A stretch of DNA of 59,920 nucleotides from Allobosea sp. Root483D1 (GTDB lineage: Bacteria; Pseudomonadota; Alphaproteobacteria; Rhizobiales; Beijerinckiaceae): positions 385,972 through 445,891 of the forward strand of contig NZ_LMJW01000023.1 of the NCBI RefSeq assembly GCF_001429505.1. The letters are read 5' to 3'. The notes beneath the pieces are model-generated. The model worked only from the letters and a program-made list of their open reading frames with translations, had not been told where the DNA came from and did not search any database. Below, piece after piece: positions 24,927-33,920 of the stretch (the first letter of the stretch is position 1; every line of letters begins with the position of its first letter). The translations under genes and the position numbers were made by a program.

Positions 24927-26130
24927 ACGAACCGCCCTCTTCCTGCGCCTGGCCGACATACACATGCGGCAGGCACCGTGCGAGCCGGGGAACCAACTCG
25001 ATGACGGGAATGCCGATCGCCCTGGCGAGATCGTGGATCGAGATCTCGTCGCTTCCCTGGGAGCCGAGGACGACGACCTCGTCGCCCAGCACGACATCGC
25101 CCAGCGCGGTCACATCGATAACTGAATGCTGGAAGGTCCGGCGTCCGAGCACAGGGCAGCGCCGGCCGCGGATCAGGACTTCGCCCAGCGGCGGGATGTG
25201 GTTCAGCCCGTCCCAGAAGCCGATCGGCGCGACCGCTGTGCGCATGCCGTGTGCGATGGCGATCGGCGCGCCATAGCCGATTCCCAGCACGGTGCCGGGA
25301 GGATGCTCCTGGATCTGGATGATCCGGGACTTCACGGCCTTGAGCAAAGGCGAGAGGGCACCGATCTCCATCCAGTTCTCGTCGAGCCCTCCGCCATAGA
25401 TCAGCCGCCCGGGATCGACCGCGTTGAAGAGCATGTCGGGATAGGCCAACACCACGCGGCTCGATGCCAGTATAAGGGTGAGGTCGGCATGTCCGGCCGC
25501 GGCAGCATCGGCTGCCGCTTGTCGGAAGAGTGCGGCCTGATCCTGACTCGTTGCAGGATCGTCCGGCGTGCTCAAATGCGAATACAGGCCCCGAACCGTG
25601 ACGTGACCAGCGGCACGAAGGCGCTGCAGCACGCCGGGCCATTGCTCACGACGCAAGCCATAGCGGCCGAGACCGCAATCGACCTCGACGAAGACCTCGA
25701 TCGCCTCGCCCGCGGCGATCACCGCCTCCGCATCGGCGATGCTCTGCACCGTCACCGTGGCACCGAGCCGCGCGGCAGCCGGCAGGTCGGCCGGGATGGT
25801 GGAGGCGAACAGCAGGACCGGGAGCGTCGTGCCGGTGCTGCGGATCGAAACGACCTCATCCGGGCTGCCGGCGCAGAAGCCATTGACGCCCGCCCGTTCC
25901 GCGGCCTTCGCGACCGCAGCCGCTCCGAAGCCGAAACCATCGCCCTTGCAGACGAAATAGATGCGGACATCCGGGCCGACGCGTTTGCGCGTTGCTGCGA
26001 CATTCCGGCTCAGTGCGCCGAAATCGAGCTCCGCCCAGCTTGGACGCAGCAAGCGAGCGCGATCATGCCGCCGGCAATCAGTCCGCGCGAGGCTCGAAGT
26101 GAGATCAGGAACCGCTGCGTGCGCCGTCAT
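24919..26130 (-). CDS. Alanine racemase-family amino-acid racemase
   Basis: 403 residues, fold type III PLP enzyme with barrel plus C-terminal beta domain. The Schiff-base lysine is Lys62 in FVCKGDGFGFG. GLYSHLSTPDD is the usual barrel motif, and GIGYGAP carries the Tyr that acts as second base. The usual GYADG is GFWDG here, and the N-terminal strand has VCKGDG in place of VVKANAYGHG. It therefore belongs to an outlying branch, not the biosynthetic Alr, fitting a catabolic racemase with its own substrate. ATG 26130 overlaps the hyuB stop (ATGA); a start 18 bases upstream is less likely. Confidence 0.85.
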   Translation of the reverse strand: MTAHAAVPDLTSSLARTDCRRHDRARLLRPSWAELDFGALSRNVAATRKRVGPDVRIYFVCKGDGFGFGAAAVAKAAERAGVNGFCAGSPDEVVSIRSTGTTLPVLLFASTIPADLPAAARLGATVTVQSIADAEAVIAAGEAIEVFVEVDCGLGRYGLRREQWPGVLQRLRAAGHVTVRGLYSHLSTPDDPATSQDQAALFRQAAADAAAAGHADLTLILASSRVVLAYPDMLFNAVDPGRLIYGGGLDENWMEIGALSPLLKAVKSRIIQIQEHPPGTVLGIGYGAPIAIAHGMRTAVAPIGFWDGLNHIPPLGEVLIRGRRCPVLGRRTFQHSVIDVTALGDVVLGDEVVVLGSQGSDEISIHDLARAIGIPVIELVPRLARCLPHVYVGQAQEEGGSCE

Positions 26131-27971
26131 GCCGCTTCTCCTTCGCATTCCGCGCTCAGCGCCCAGCCGCGATTGCGCGCCATGAAAAGACGAAGCTGGG
26201 CGGCGGCCAGCCCGGAGGGATCGGTCGCCAGGCGCTCGCGGCGGGCCTTCGTTGCGGTGGGATCCGCGTGACCATCCGCGTCGATCACCACCCCATAGAC
26301 GTCGCGCGCAAACACCTCGGTGAAGCGCCCATCACGTACATCGGCCGCCACCTGCATCGGATCGCGCTCCAGCGGATCGCCATTGCCTCCGCCGCCGGGA
26401 GCGACATGCGTGAAGAGATCGCCCTCGTGAAGCGCAAGCGTTCGCATCGGCATTACCGGCAGAAGCTCGGCCTTGCCGTCGTGATCGAGAATATTGAGAG
26501 ACGGCGACCCCGGGCACCCGCCGAACAGCCCCGGCGGCAGATGCGCGCGGCGGTCCGAACGGACGGTGAGGGCAGCAGTTTTCCCAAGGATACGATACGA
26601 GCGCGTGATCGCCATGCCGCCGCGGCGCCGCCCCGCACCTCCTGAATTGGCAACCAGGCCGTAGCTCTCGATCCGTAGCGGATAGCGCGCCTCGATCAGC
26701 TCCACGGGCATGTTCGAGAGGTTGGCGCCGGGGTTGGCGATCCCGTCGACGCCGTCCTTGGTGGCACGGCCGCCCCAGCTTCCAAGAATTCCGTCCGTGA
26801 TCAGCCAGGCCTTGCCATCATGAACGCCGCTCAACGAAATGGCGGAAGGGCCTCCCTCGCCGGCAGCCGGCATCCGGTCGGGCACGATCTGGGCGAATGC
26901 GTTGAACAGCACATCGAGCATCCGATAAGCCATGACGCCGCGCGCAGCGCAGGCAGCCGGCGGACGCGGATTGACGATGGTGCCGAGCGGCGCCACGACC
27001 CGGACCGGGCGGGCATAGCCCTCGAAGTTCGGCACAGCCGCCTGAACGGCACAACGCAACGCGGCATAGGCGACCGAATAGGTGATCGCGACGGGCCCGT
27101 TGATCGCGCCCGGCACCTCCCCGCTCGTTCCAGTCCAGTCGATCTCGATCTCGTCGCCGGCGACAGTGATCGCGACCTTGAAGCGGATCGGCCCACCAAC
27201 CTCGCCGAGGCCATCGATGAAATCCTCGGCCTCATAGACGCCGTCTGGCATGGCGCGGATTTCATCGCGGACGAGCCGCTCCGCATAGTCGTGCAGTTCG
27301 GCCAGCATGCCGCGCATCGCCATCGCGCCATATTTCGCGAGCACCTTGCCGAAGCCACGCTCCGCCGCGGCGCAAGCGGCGACCTGAGCCCGGAGATCGC
27401 CGAGAACCTGCTCCGGCATGCGCGAATTTACCTCCAGAAAGGCAAGCAGGTTCTCGTCCATCCGGTCGTCATGCATGGCCTTGATCAGCGGAATCCGCAG
27501 ACCTTCCTGGAAGATTTCCGTCGCATGGAGCGCCATGCTGCCGGGGGCCATGCCACCGAGGTCGGTGTGATGGACGAGGCTGGCGACGAAGCCCTCGACC
27601 TGGCCGTCATGGAAGACCGGTTTGACCAGGTAGACATCCGGCAGATGCATGCCGCCGGCGCCATAGGGGTCATTGGTGATATAGCCGTCGCCCGGCTGCA
27701 TCTTCCCGCCGAAGCGCTTGAGAATATTTGCCATCACGCTGGGAAACGAGCCGAGATGCACGGGATTGGTGAGGCCCTGTGCGATGATGAGTCCGTCCCG
27801 GTCGCAAAGCGCCGTCGAATAATCCATCGAGTCCCGGACGATCGGCGAATAGGCGCTGCGCAGGATCACGAGCGCCATCTCGTCGGCGATCGAAGCAAGG
27901 GCGTTCTTGACGATCTCCAGTGTCACCGGATCGGAGCGCGTCCGATCGGGAACAGAATTCGTGGCAAGCAT
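26127..27971 (-). CDS. hyuB: Hydantoinase B/oxoprolinase family subunit
   Basis: 614 residues, slightly longer than typical HyuB. Seen: the opening PVTLEIVKNALASIADEMAL, MDYSTALCDRDGLIIAQG, the ND-GAGGMHLPDV segment (ITNDPYGAGGMHLPD), VHHTDLGGMAPGS, and the C-terminal GGGGNGDPLERDP typical of the family. HyuB associates with HyuA to hydrolyse cyclic amides (hydantoins, 5-oxoproline, N-methylhydantoin) with ATP in the cytoplasm; acetophenone carboxylase and acetone carboxylase subunits are relatives. The gene lies four bases after the hyuA stop and overlaps the racemase gene. Substrate is not determined by sequence. Confidence 0.93.
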   Translation of the reverse strand: MLATNSVPDRTRSDPVTLEIVKNALASIADEMALVILRSAYSPIVRDSMDYSTALCDRDGLIIAQGLTNPVHLGSFPSVMANILKRFGGKMQPGDGYITNDPYGAGGMHLPDVYLVKPVFHDGQVEGFVASLVHHTDLGGMAPGSMALHATEIFQEGLRIPLIKAMHDDRMDENLLAFLEVNSRMPEQVLGDLRAQVAACAAAERGFGKVLAKYGAMAMRGMLAELHDYAERLVRDEIRAMPDGVYEAEDFIDGLGEVGGPIRFKVAITVAGDEIEIDWTGTSGEVPGAINGPVAITYSVAYAALRCAVQAAVPNFEGYARPVRVVAPLGTIVNPRPPAACAARGVMAYRMLDVLFNAFAQIVPDRMPAAGEGGPSAISLSGVHDGKAWLITDGILGSWGGRATKDGVDGIANPGANLSNMPVELIEARYPLRIESYGLVANSGGAGRRRGGMAITRSYRILGKTAALTVRSDRRAHLPPGLFGGCPGSPSLNILDHDGKAELLPVMPMRTLALHEGDLFTHVAPGGGGNGDPLERDPMQVAADVRDGRFTEVFARDVYGVVIDADGHADPTATKARRERLATDPSGLAAAQLRLFMARNRGWALSAECEGEAA

Positions 27972-27975
27972 GGCG

Positions 27976-30084
27976 TTACCTTTCGGAGGCTGTGAGCACG
28001 AGGTTGCCCAATTCGTCCAAGCCCGCGGTCCAGCCGGGCGGCACGACGCAGGTAGCGTCGTATTCCTCGACGATCAGCGGACTTTCCCGGTCGCCGGCCG
28101 CGAGGTCCCAGCGCGTGATGACCGGTGTCGGCAAGTGGCCCCATTCCGCGCCGAACCAGCAGATCCGCGCCGGTTGCGTACCGGACGATGCCGTCTGCGC
28201 CTGAGGGGCCGATGGCCGGTAGGCCGTGGCACTCTCGCTATGAGAGCGTCCGGTGATGCGGATGTTGACGATTTCGAGTGGATCGTTCGCCGAGGCATGG
28301 CCATAGGTCAGCTCGTGCTCGCGATGGAATGCCTCGCTCGTGGCCTCGATGTCCATCGTGCCGTCCGGATGACGGGCGACTCCGATCGTCAGCTCATAGG
28401 CCTGCCCGGCGTAACGCAGGTCTGCGAGCCGATCGATCTCGACGTCTTCCTTCGCGAACCCGTCCATCTCCAGGCCGTTGACCATACTCGTCTCGAGCTT
28501 GCGGTAGGCAATGTCGAGATCGTCGGAGTCGACGTCGTCCAGAGCGCAGAAATAGGTTTGCATCAGGTCGCGCTCAGTCGTCGAATAGAGCAGCCCGAGC
28601 GCGCTGAAGACACCGGGATGGGACGGGACGACGACGCGCTTCATGTCGAGGAGGCGCGCAATCTCGGCCGCCACGGCCGGACCGTTGCCGCCGAATGCAA
28701 ATAGAGTGAAGTCGCGCGGGTCGCGTCCGCGATAGGTCGAAACGGCCTTGACGGCGCGCATCATCGTCGATGCCGCGATGGCGTAGACGCCATGCGCCGC
28801 AGCCTGGAGGTCTAGGCCGGTCGGCGCACAGACCTGCTCGCTGAGCGCTCGCCGGGAGCGCTCAGCGTCGAGGCGTACGGCGCCGCCGGCGATGTATTCC
28901 GGATTGATATAGCCCAGCATGACGAGCGCGTCGGTCAGCGTAGGCCGAGATCCGCCCGTGCCATAGCAGGCCGGGCCCGGAACGGCGCCGGCGCTGTCTG
29001 GGCCGACCTGGATCAGGCCGCCGGCATCGACCCTGATGATGCTACCGCCGCCGGCCCCGATCTCGGAGACGTCGATGAACGGCAGCTTCACAGCATGTCC
29101 GCCGCCCTTGACCAGCTTGCTCGAAATGTTGATCCCGGCCCCGACCTCGTACTCCGTGGTGCGTGCGGGCTGGCCCTGCTCGATGATCGCGGCCTTGGCG
29201 GTGGTGCCGCCCATGTCGATGGTGATGATGTCGCTGGAGCTGCCGGCCGCGCCGATGCGAGCCGCCGCGATGACCCCGGCCGCGGGACCGGACTCGATGA
29301 TGCAAGCCGGCTTCTCGCTCGCCGCCAGCGCGCTCATCACGCCGCCGCTCGACTGCATAACCTGCAGCGGGGCGTGAATGCCGGCCTCGCGCAGCCGGGT
29401 CGTCAACGCCCGCAGATATGAGCGCACGACCGGCCCGAGATAGGCGTTGACCACCACCGTGCTGGTTCGCTCGTATTCGCGGATCTCCGGCAGGACATCG
29501 CTGGAGCAGCAGACGAAGACATCCGGGCCGAGGATCTCGGTCAGGATCTCGCAGGTCCGCCGCTCGTGCTGCGGACTGGCATAGGCGTGCAGGAAACTCA
29601 CCGCGACTGCGCGCGTGTCGTCGGCAGCGATGCGGCGCGCCACCTCGGCCACCGCCTTCTCGTCCAGCGGCAAGACGACCTCGCCGTGCGCACCGATGCG
29701 CTCGGGGATTTCGTAGCGCCTGTGGCGTGGCACGAGCGGCGTCGGTTTCTCGTAGTTGAGGTTGTAGAGCTCGGGCATGCGCAGCCGGCCGAGCTCGAGG
29801 ACGTCCCGGAACCCGCGTGTCGTCAGCAGCGCAGTCTTGGCGCCCTTGCCTTCCAGGATGGCGTTGGTCGCCACGGTCGTGGCGTGCACGACCTCCTCGA
29901 TTTCGCTCGCCTTGCCGCCGATGCGTTCGAGCAGCGCCAGGATGCCGTCGACGATCCCGCGGCTGTAGTCGTCCGGCGTCGACGGGTGCTTGAAGGAGTG
30001 AACCGTTTCCCCGTTTTCCAGGAATGTGATGTCGGTGAACGTGCCGCCGATATCGGCGCCCACGCGAAACGAGCGCGTTGTCAT
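27976..30084 (-). CDS. hyuA: Hydantoinase A/oxoprolinase family ATP-binding subunit
   Basis: 702 residues, full length. The actin-like ATPase motifs are clear: phosphate 1 GADIGGTFTDI (residues 8-18) and phosphate 2 ITIDMGGTTAKAA. Further family signatures are VHATTVATNAILEGKGA, QSSGGVMS and FGGNGP. HyuA phosphorylates or activates the cyclic amide carbonyl so that HyuB can hydrolyse it. Its ATG overlaps the stop of the ABC ATPase gene upstream by four bases, tying ring opening directly to uptake. It may equally be 5-oxoprolinase-, N-methylhydantoinase- or caprolactamase-like. Confidence 0.94.
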   Translation of the reverse strand: MTTRSFRVGADIGGTFTDITFLENGETVHSFKHPSTPDDYSRGIVDGILALLERIGGKASEIEEVVHATTVATNAILEGKGAKTALLTTRGFRDVLELGRLRMPELYNLNYEKPTPLVPRHRRYEIPERIGAHGEVVLPLDEKAVAEVARRIAADDTRAVAVSFLHAYASPQHERRTCEILTEILGPDVFVCCSSDVLPEIREYERTSTVVVNAYLGPVVRSYLRALTTRLREAGIHAPLQVMQSSGGVMSALAASEKPACIIESGPAAGVIAAARIGAAGSSSDIITIDMGGTTAKAAIIEQGQPARTTEYEVGAGINISSKLVKGGGHAVKLPFIDVSEIGAGGGSIIRVDAGGLIQVGPDSAGAVPGPACYGTGGSRPTLTDALVMLGYINPEYIAGGAVRLDAERSRRALSEQVCAPTGLDLQAAAHGVYAIAASTMMRAVKAVSTYRGRDPRDFTLFAFGGNGPAVAAEIARLLDMKRVVVPSHPGVFSALGLLYSTTERDLMQTYFCALDDVDSDDLDIAYRKLETSMVNGLEMDGFAKEDVEIDRLADLRYAGQAYELTIGVARHPDGTMDIEATSEAFHREHELTYGHASANDPLEIVNIRITGRSHSESATAYRPSAPQAQTASSGTQPARICWFGAEWGHLPTPVITRWDLAAGDRESPLIVEEYDATCVVPPGWTAGLDELGNLVLTASER

Positions 30085-31070
30085 GAGTTGGTCTCCGCGA
30101 TGATGGCCCGAGATGGCGCGAGGTGGCAGGCGACGAGCCGGTCGCCGAGGAGGATCTCGGGCGGTTCATCTTGCGCGCAGATCGGAATCCGGTTGCTGCA
30201 ACGGGGTTCGAAAGGACAGCCGCCATGACGGGCGGCCTCGGAGAGCGGCGGATCGGCCGGGCGATTGCGGCCGGCGAGCCCCCGCGGAATGGCTGCCACC
30301 AGGCGCTCGGTATAGGGGTGCGTCGGTTCCGCCAGAATCTGCGCGGCAGGCCCAGTCTCGACGATGCGTCCGGCATACATGACCAGCACGCGGTCGCAGA
30401 AAGCCCCGACGAGACCGAGATCGTGGCTGATGATCACCAGCGTCAGCCGCCGTTCGCGATGCAGCTGTTGAAGCAGCGCTATGATCTCGCTCTGCACCGA
30501 GACATCGAGAGCCGATGTCGGCTCGTCAGCGATCAACACCTCAGGCTGCCGGGCCAAGGCGCGGGCGATCCCGATCCGCTGCTTCTGTCCGCCTGACAAT
30601 TGATGCGGCAGCCGGTCGAGCAGTTCCGGCCCGAGGCTGACCTGCGCCAGCAAGGCATTGAGCGCGCCGGGCGTAGGCTGCGCCGGAAAGGCTTCGCTCA
30701 AGCTGCACGCCACGGTTTTGCGAGGGTTCAGCGCCGTGTGCGCCCCCTGAAAGACGAACTGGACGCGGTTTCGGAAACGCTGCCAGTCCGCGGCCGTGAA
30801 CGAGGACAGATCGCGCCCCTCGAACAGAACACGGCCACTGCTCGGGCGGTCTAGACCCACAAGGAGCCGCGCGAGCGTCGACTTGCCACTGCCACTCTCG
30901 CCGACGATCCCGAGGACATCGCCAGCCTGGACCTCCAAGCTCGCTCCCAGCAAGGCAGGCGTCGTGCGCCGGTCGAACAGGCGCGCCAACGGCGAATGCG
31001 CAAGCGGATAACGTCGGCCGGCGCTCACGGTGGCCAGAAGTGTTGCTGCGGATCCCTGTGCGTGCGTCAT
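30081..31070 (-). CDS. dppF: Dipeptide/oligopeptide-type ABC transporter ATP-binding protein, DppF-like
   Basis: 329 residues. Walker A GESGSGKST, signature LSGGQKQRIGIARAL, Walker B VLIADEPTSALD and the switch His in VIISHD are intact. The C-terminal oligopeptide-transporter extension contains the Cys cluster CPFEPRCSNRIPIC, which binds an iron-sulfur cluster in related transporters. ATG 31070 overlaps the stop of the DppD-like gene by ATGA, so I reject the longer frame. It works with the partner ATPase at the cytoplasmic face. Confidence 0.93.
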   Translation of the reverse strand: MTHAQGSAATLLATVSAGRRYPLAHSPLARLFDRRTTPALLGASLEVQAGDVLGIVGESGSGKSTLARLLVGLDRPSSGRVLFEGRDLSSFTAADWQRFRNRVQFVFQGAHTALNPRKTVACSLSEAFPAQPTPGALNALLAQVSLGPELLDRLPHQLSGGQKQRIGIARALARQPEVLIADEPTSALDVSVQSEIIALLQQLHRERRLTLVIISHDLGLVGAFCDRVLVMYAGRIVETGPAAQILAEPTHPYTERLVAAIPRGLAGRNRPADPPLSEAARHGGCPFEPRCSNRIPICAQDEPPEILLGDRLVACHLAPSRAIIAETNS

Positions 31071-32020
31071 GTCAGGCTCCGCCAGCAGGCGCTCAAATGC
31101 GTCCCCGCGCCCCGCAGGGCAGGCCGCACATGGCAATCCACGTCCGCCAGACGACAGCGGGAGAAGTAGTCGCAGGCGCCCTCCCCTGGGCTCTCGGCCA
31201 GGGGGGCCGGGGCAGCCGCTCGCAAGGGACGGCCGGGTCGCGGCACGGCGTCCAGCAGCAGGCGTGTATAGGGATGGCGCGGCGCGCCGAAGATCGCCTC
31301 GGCGCTGCCGGATTCGACGATCCGGCCGCGATACATCACCGCGATCCGGTCGCAGAACTCCGCGACGAGATCGAGATTATGCGAGATGAACAGCAGGGCG
31401 ATCCCGGAGCTGGCGCAGATATCGCGCAACAGCGCGACCACCTGTGCCTGAACGGTGACGTCGAGCGCCGTCGTGGGCTCGTCCGCGATCAGCAGTCGTG
31501 GCCGGCAGGCGATGGCCATCGCGATCAGGACACGCTGGCGCATGCCGCCGCTGAGTTCGTGGGGATATTGGCCGCTGCGCCGGCGTGGGTCGTCTATGCC
31601 GACCTTGGCGAGGAGTTCTTCGGCTTGCTGTTGTGCCGCCTTGCGGCCGGGGTCGTCATGGCTGCGGATGGCGTCCACGAGTTGTCGCCCGACTGTGAAG
31701 GCGGGATTGAGGGCGGTCATCGGGTCTTGGAAGATCATCGCCACCTTGCGGCCGCGCAGCTCGCGGCAGGCGCTTTCGGGCAGGCTGGTGATGTCCTGGC
31801 CGTCGAGGCGCATCGCGCCGCCCACGATGCGACCGGCGCGTCCGAGCTGGTGCATGACGGCGAGCGCCGTGACGCTCTTGCCCGAACCGGACTCGCCGAC
31901 GATCGCCAGCTTCTCGCCGGCCATGACATGAAGCGTCACTCCGTGGACGACCTTCCGGGCCGCGATCTCGGGACCGAAGGCGATCGAGAGGTCGGTGAGG
32001 GACAGTGCGGGAGCGGTCAT
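31067..32020 (-). CDS. dppD: Dipeptide/oligopeptide-type ABC transporter ATP-binding protein, DppD-like
   Basis: 317 residues, with Walker A GESGSGKSVT, signature LSGGMRQRVLIAMAI, Walker B LLIADEPTTALD, the LFISHN switch, and a C-terminal Cys motif (CDYFSRCRLADVDC). The GSGKSVT variant distinguishes DppD from DppF. Start 32020 overlaps the permease stop (ATGA); upstream extension is not conserved. Confidence 0.93.
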   Translation of the reverse strand: MTAPALSLTDLSIAFGPEIAARKVVHGVTLHVMAGEKLAIVGESGSGKSVTALAVMHQLGRAGRIVGGAMRLDGQDITSLPESACRELRGRKVAMIFQDPMTALNPAFTVGRQLVDAIRSHDDPGRKAAQQQAEELLAKVGIDDPRRRSGQYPHELSGGMRQRVLIAMAIACRPRLLIADEPTTALDVTVQAQVVALLRDICASSGIALLFISHNLDLVAEFCDRIAVMYRGRIVESGSAEAIFGAPRHPYTRLLLDAVPRPGRPLRAAAPAPLAESPGEGACDYFSRCRLADVDCHVRPALRGAGTHLSACWRSLT

Positions 32021-32982
32021 AGCGCCGGCCCTCCGTCGCGCCGCCGAGGATCGAGCACCGTGCGGAGCGCATCGCCGACCAGATTGAAGCCGATCACGGC
32101 CAGGAAGATGGCCAGGCCCGGCCAGGTCGCGACCCACCATTCGTCCGAGAAGGCGAGCGAGCGCGCATCAGCCAGCATCCCGCCCCAGCTCGGTGTCGGC
32201 GGCTGCACGCCGAGGCCGATGAAGCTCAGCGACGCCTCGATGATGATGCCGATGCCGATCAGCACACTCGCCTGCACGAAGATCGGCGAGAGGATGTTGG
32301 GCAGGATGTCGCTGGCCATGATCGACCACGCCCCGGCGCCCTGCAGGCGCCGCGCCGCGACATAGTCCGCCTTGGCCTCAACCAGGGCCAGGCCGTGGGC
32401 GACGCGCGCCAGTCCGGGAATGAAGAGTAGCCCGACGAGCAGGACGATCTTGGCTTCATTCGGGAGCAGGAGCGGACCCAGTTGCACCGGCCCGGTGCCG
32501 AAGATGCCGACGATCGCAATCGCCCAGACCAGCAGCGGAATCGCCGCGAAGATGTCCATGAGGCCGAGCAGGACACTCTCGACCAGCGTCCCGCTGTAAT
32601 AGCCGGACAGGGTTCCGACCAGGAGGCCGCCCGAGAGCCCGATGGCGACGGTCAGCACGCCGATCATCAGGGAGCCTCGCGCGCCCCATACGAGCCTGGC
32701 GAAGATGTCGCGCCCCATCTCGTCCGTGCCCAGGAGGAACGACGCGCCCGGAGGCTCCAGCCGATGCTCCATCATCAGGTCGAGCGGATCGTGCAGCGGG
32801 AGCCAGGGCGCCGACAACGCCGCCAGGCAGAGCAAGCCGACGATCACCAGGCCCACCAGGCCGATCCGGGTTCCGGCAAGGCGGCGCATGAGGCTGGCAA
32901 GCCCGGAGAGCGGACGTGCACGCCTGGCTCCGGGAGCCTTGGCCGCGGGCGCGGTTTCCGTGGAGCGCACGACGTCAAGCAT
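32017..32982 (-). CDS. dppC: Dipeptide/oligopeptide-type ABC transporter permease, DppC-like
   Basis: 321 residues. The N-terminal OppC-type helix (IGLVGLVIVGLLCLAALSAP) and HDPLDLMMEHRLEPPGASF, then LLGTDEMGRDIFARLVWGAR are diagnostic. The EAA loop reads YVAARRLQGAGAWSIMASDI, followed by LPNI. It overlaps the DppB-like gene by eight bases and the DppD-like gene by four. Confidence 0.93.
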   Translation of the reverse strand: MLDVVRSTETAPAAKAPGARRARPLSGLASLMRRLAGTRIGLVGLVIVGLLCLAALSAPWLPLHDPLDLMMEHRLEPPGASFLLGTDEMGRDIFARLVWGARGSLMIGVLTVAIGLSGGLLVGTLSGYYSGTLVESVLLGLMDIFAAIPLLVWAIAIVGIFGTGPVQLGPLLLPNEAKIVLLVGLLFIPGLARVAHGLALVEAKADYVAARRLQGAGAWSIMASDILPNILSPIFVQASVLIGIGIIIEASLSFIGLGVQPPTPSWGGMLADARSLAFSDEWWVATWPGLAIFLAVIGFNLVGDALRTVLDPRRRDGGPAL

Positions 32983-33910
32983 GTCGCAGCCTCGGGTTGA
33001 TCAGCCTCTGGATGAGATCGGCGACGAGGTTCGAGACGATGAACATCGCCGTGACGACCAGGACGGTGGCCTGGATCATCGGGTAGTCGCGCTGCGTGAT
33101 CGCCGTCAGCAGGGCCCGCGATAGGCCGGGTATGTTGAAGACCAGCTCGATGATGATCGCCCAGCCGAACATGTAGCCGAACGACATGCCGGCGACGCTG
33201 ACGAAGGGCGGCAGCGCATTCTTGATCACGTAGCGGGCCACCAGGCCCCGGCTCAAGCCGAGCGAATGCGCGGTACGGACATAGTCCTGCCCCAGGACTT
33301 CGATGACGGCGGCGCGCATCAGGCGGCTCAGCGCACCGATATAGTAGAGAGCGATCGACAGGGCGGGCAGCAGCAGGGAGGCGAGATGGGCGTGCCAGCC
33401 CTCGGCGAGCGGCGTGATCCCGATAGGTGGCACCCAGCCCAGCTTGACGGCGAAGATGCGGACCAGGATCAGGGCAAGCCAGAATCCCGGAACCGACACG
33501 GCCATCAGGGACAGCATGCGGATCAGATGATCCGGCCAGCGGTCTTCGGTCAGCGCAGCGATGAGGCCGAGCGGAATCGCGCCGGCGAGCGTCAGCAGAA
33601 AGGTGACCACCACCAGCTCAACCGTCACGGGCAGGCTCTCCAGGAGCTCGAGATCGATGGAGCGGCCGGTGATGTAGGACTGCCCGAACCCTGACCGGGG
33701 AAGCTGCGCAACCCAGGCCGAATACTGCGCCGGCAGGCTGCGATCGAGACCGCGATCATGCTCGAATGCCTGGATCTGCTCGGCCGTGGCATCGGCGCCG
33801 AGCACGATCCGCGCCGGCGACAACGGGGTCAGCCGCGTCAGCGCGAAAAGCACCGCGCTGACCACGATGAGCACCCCAAGGCTGCTGGCTATCCGACCTG
33901 CAAACCACAT
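32975..33910 (-). CDS. dppB: Dipeptide/oligopeptide-type ABC transporter permease, DppB-like
   Basis: 311 residues with six predicted helices. The first helix IASSLGVLIVVSAVLFALTR, the GLDRSLPAQYSAWVAQL periplasmic loop and the EAA segment YVRTAHSLGLSRGLVARYVI, then KNALPP are standard for DppB. It starts 10 bp after the binding-protein stop codon. Confidence 0.93.
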   Translation of the reverse strand: MWFAGRIASSLGVLIVVSAVLFALTRLTPLSPARIVLGADATAEQIQAFEHDRGLDRSLPAQYSAWVAQLPRSGFGQSYITGRSIDLELLESLPVTVELVVVTFLLTLAGAIPLGLIAALTEDRWPDHLIRMLSLMAVSVPGFWLALILVRIFAVKLGWVPPIGITPLAEGWHAHLASLLLPALSIALYYIGALSRLMRAAVIEVLGQDYVRTAHSLGLSRGLVARYVIKNALPPFVSVAGMSFGYMFGWAIIIELVFNIPGLSRALLTAITQRDYPMIQATVLVVTAMFIVSNLVADLIQRLINPRLRHA

Positions 33911-33920
33911 GGTCCTTGCC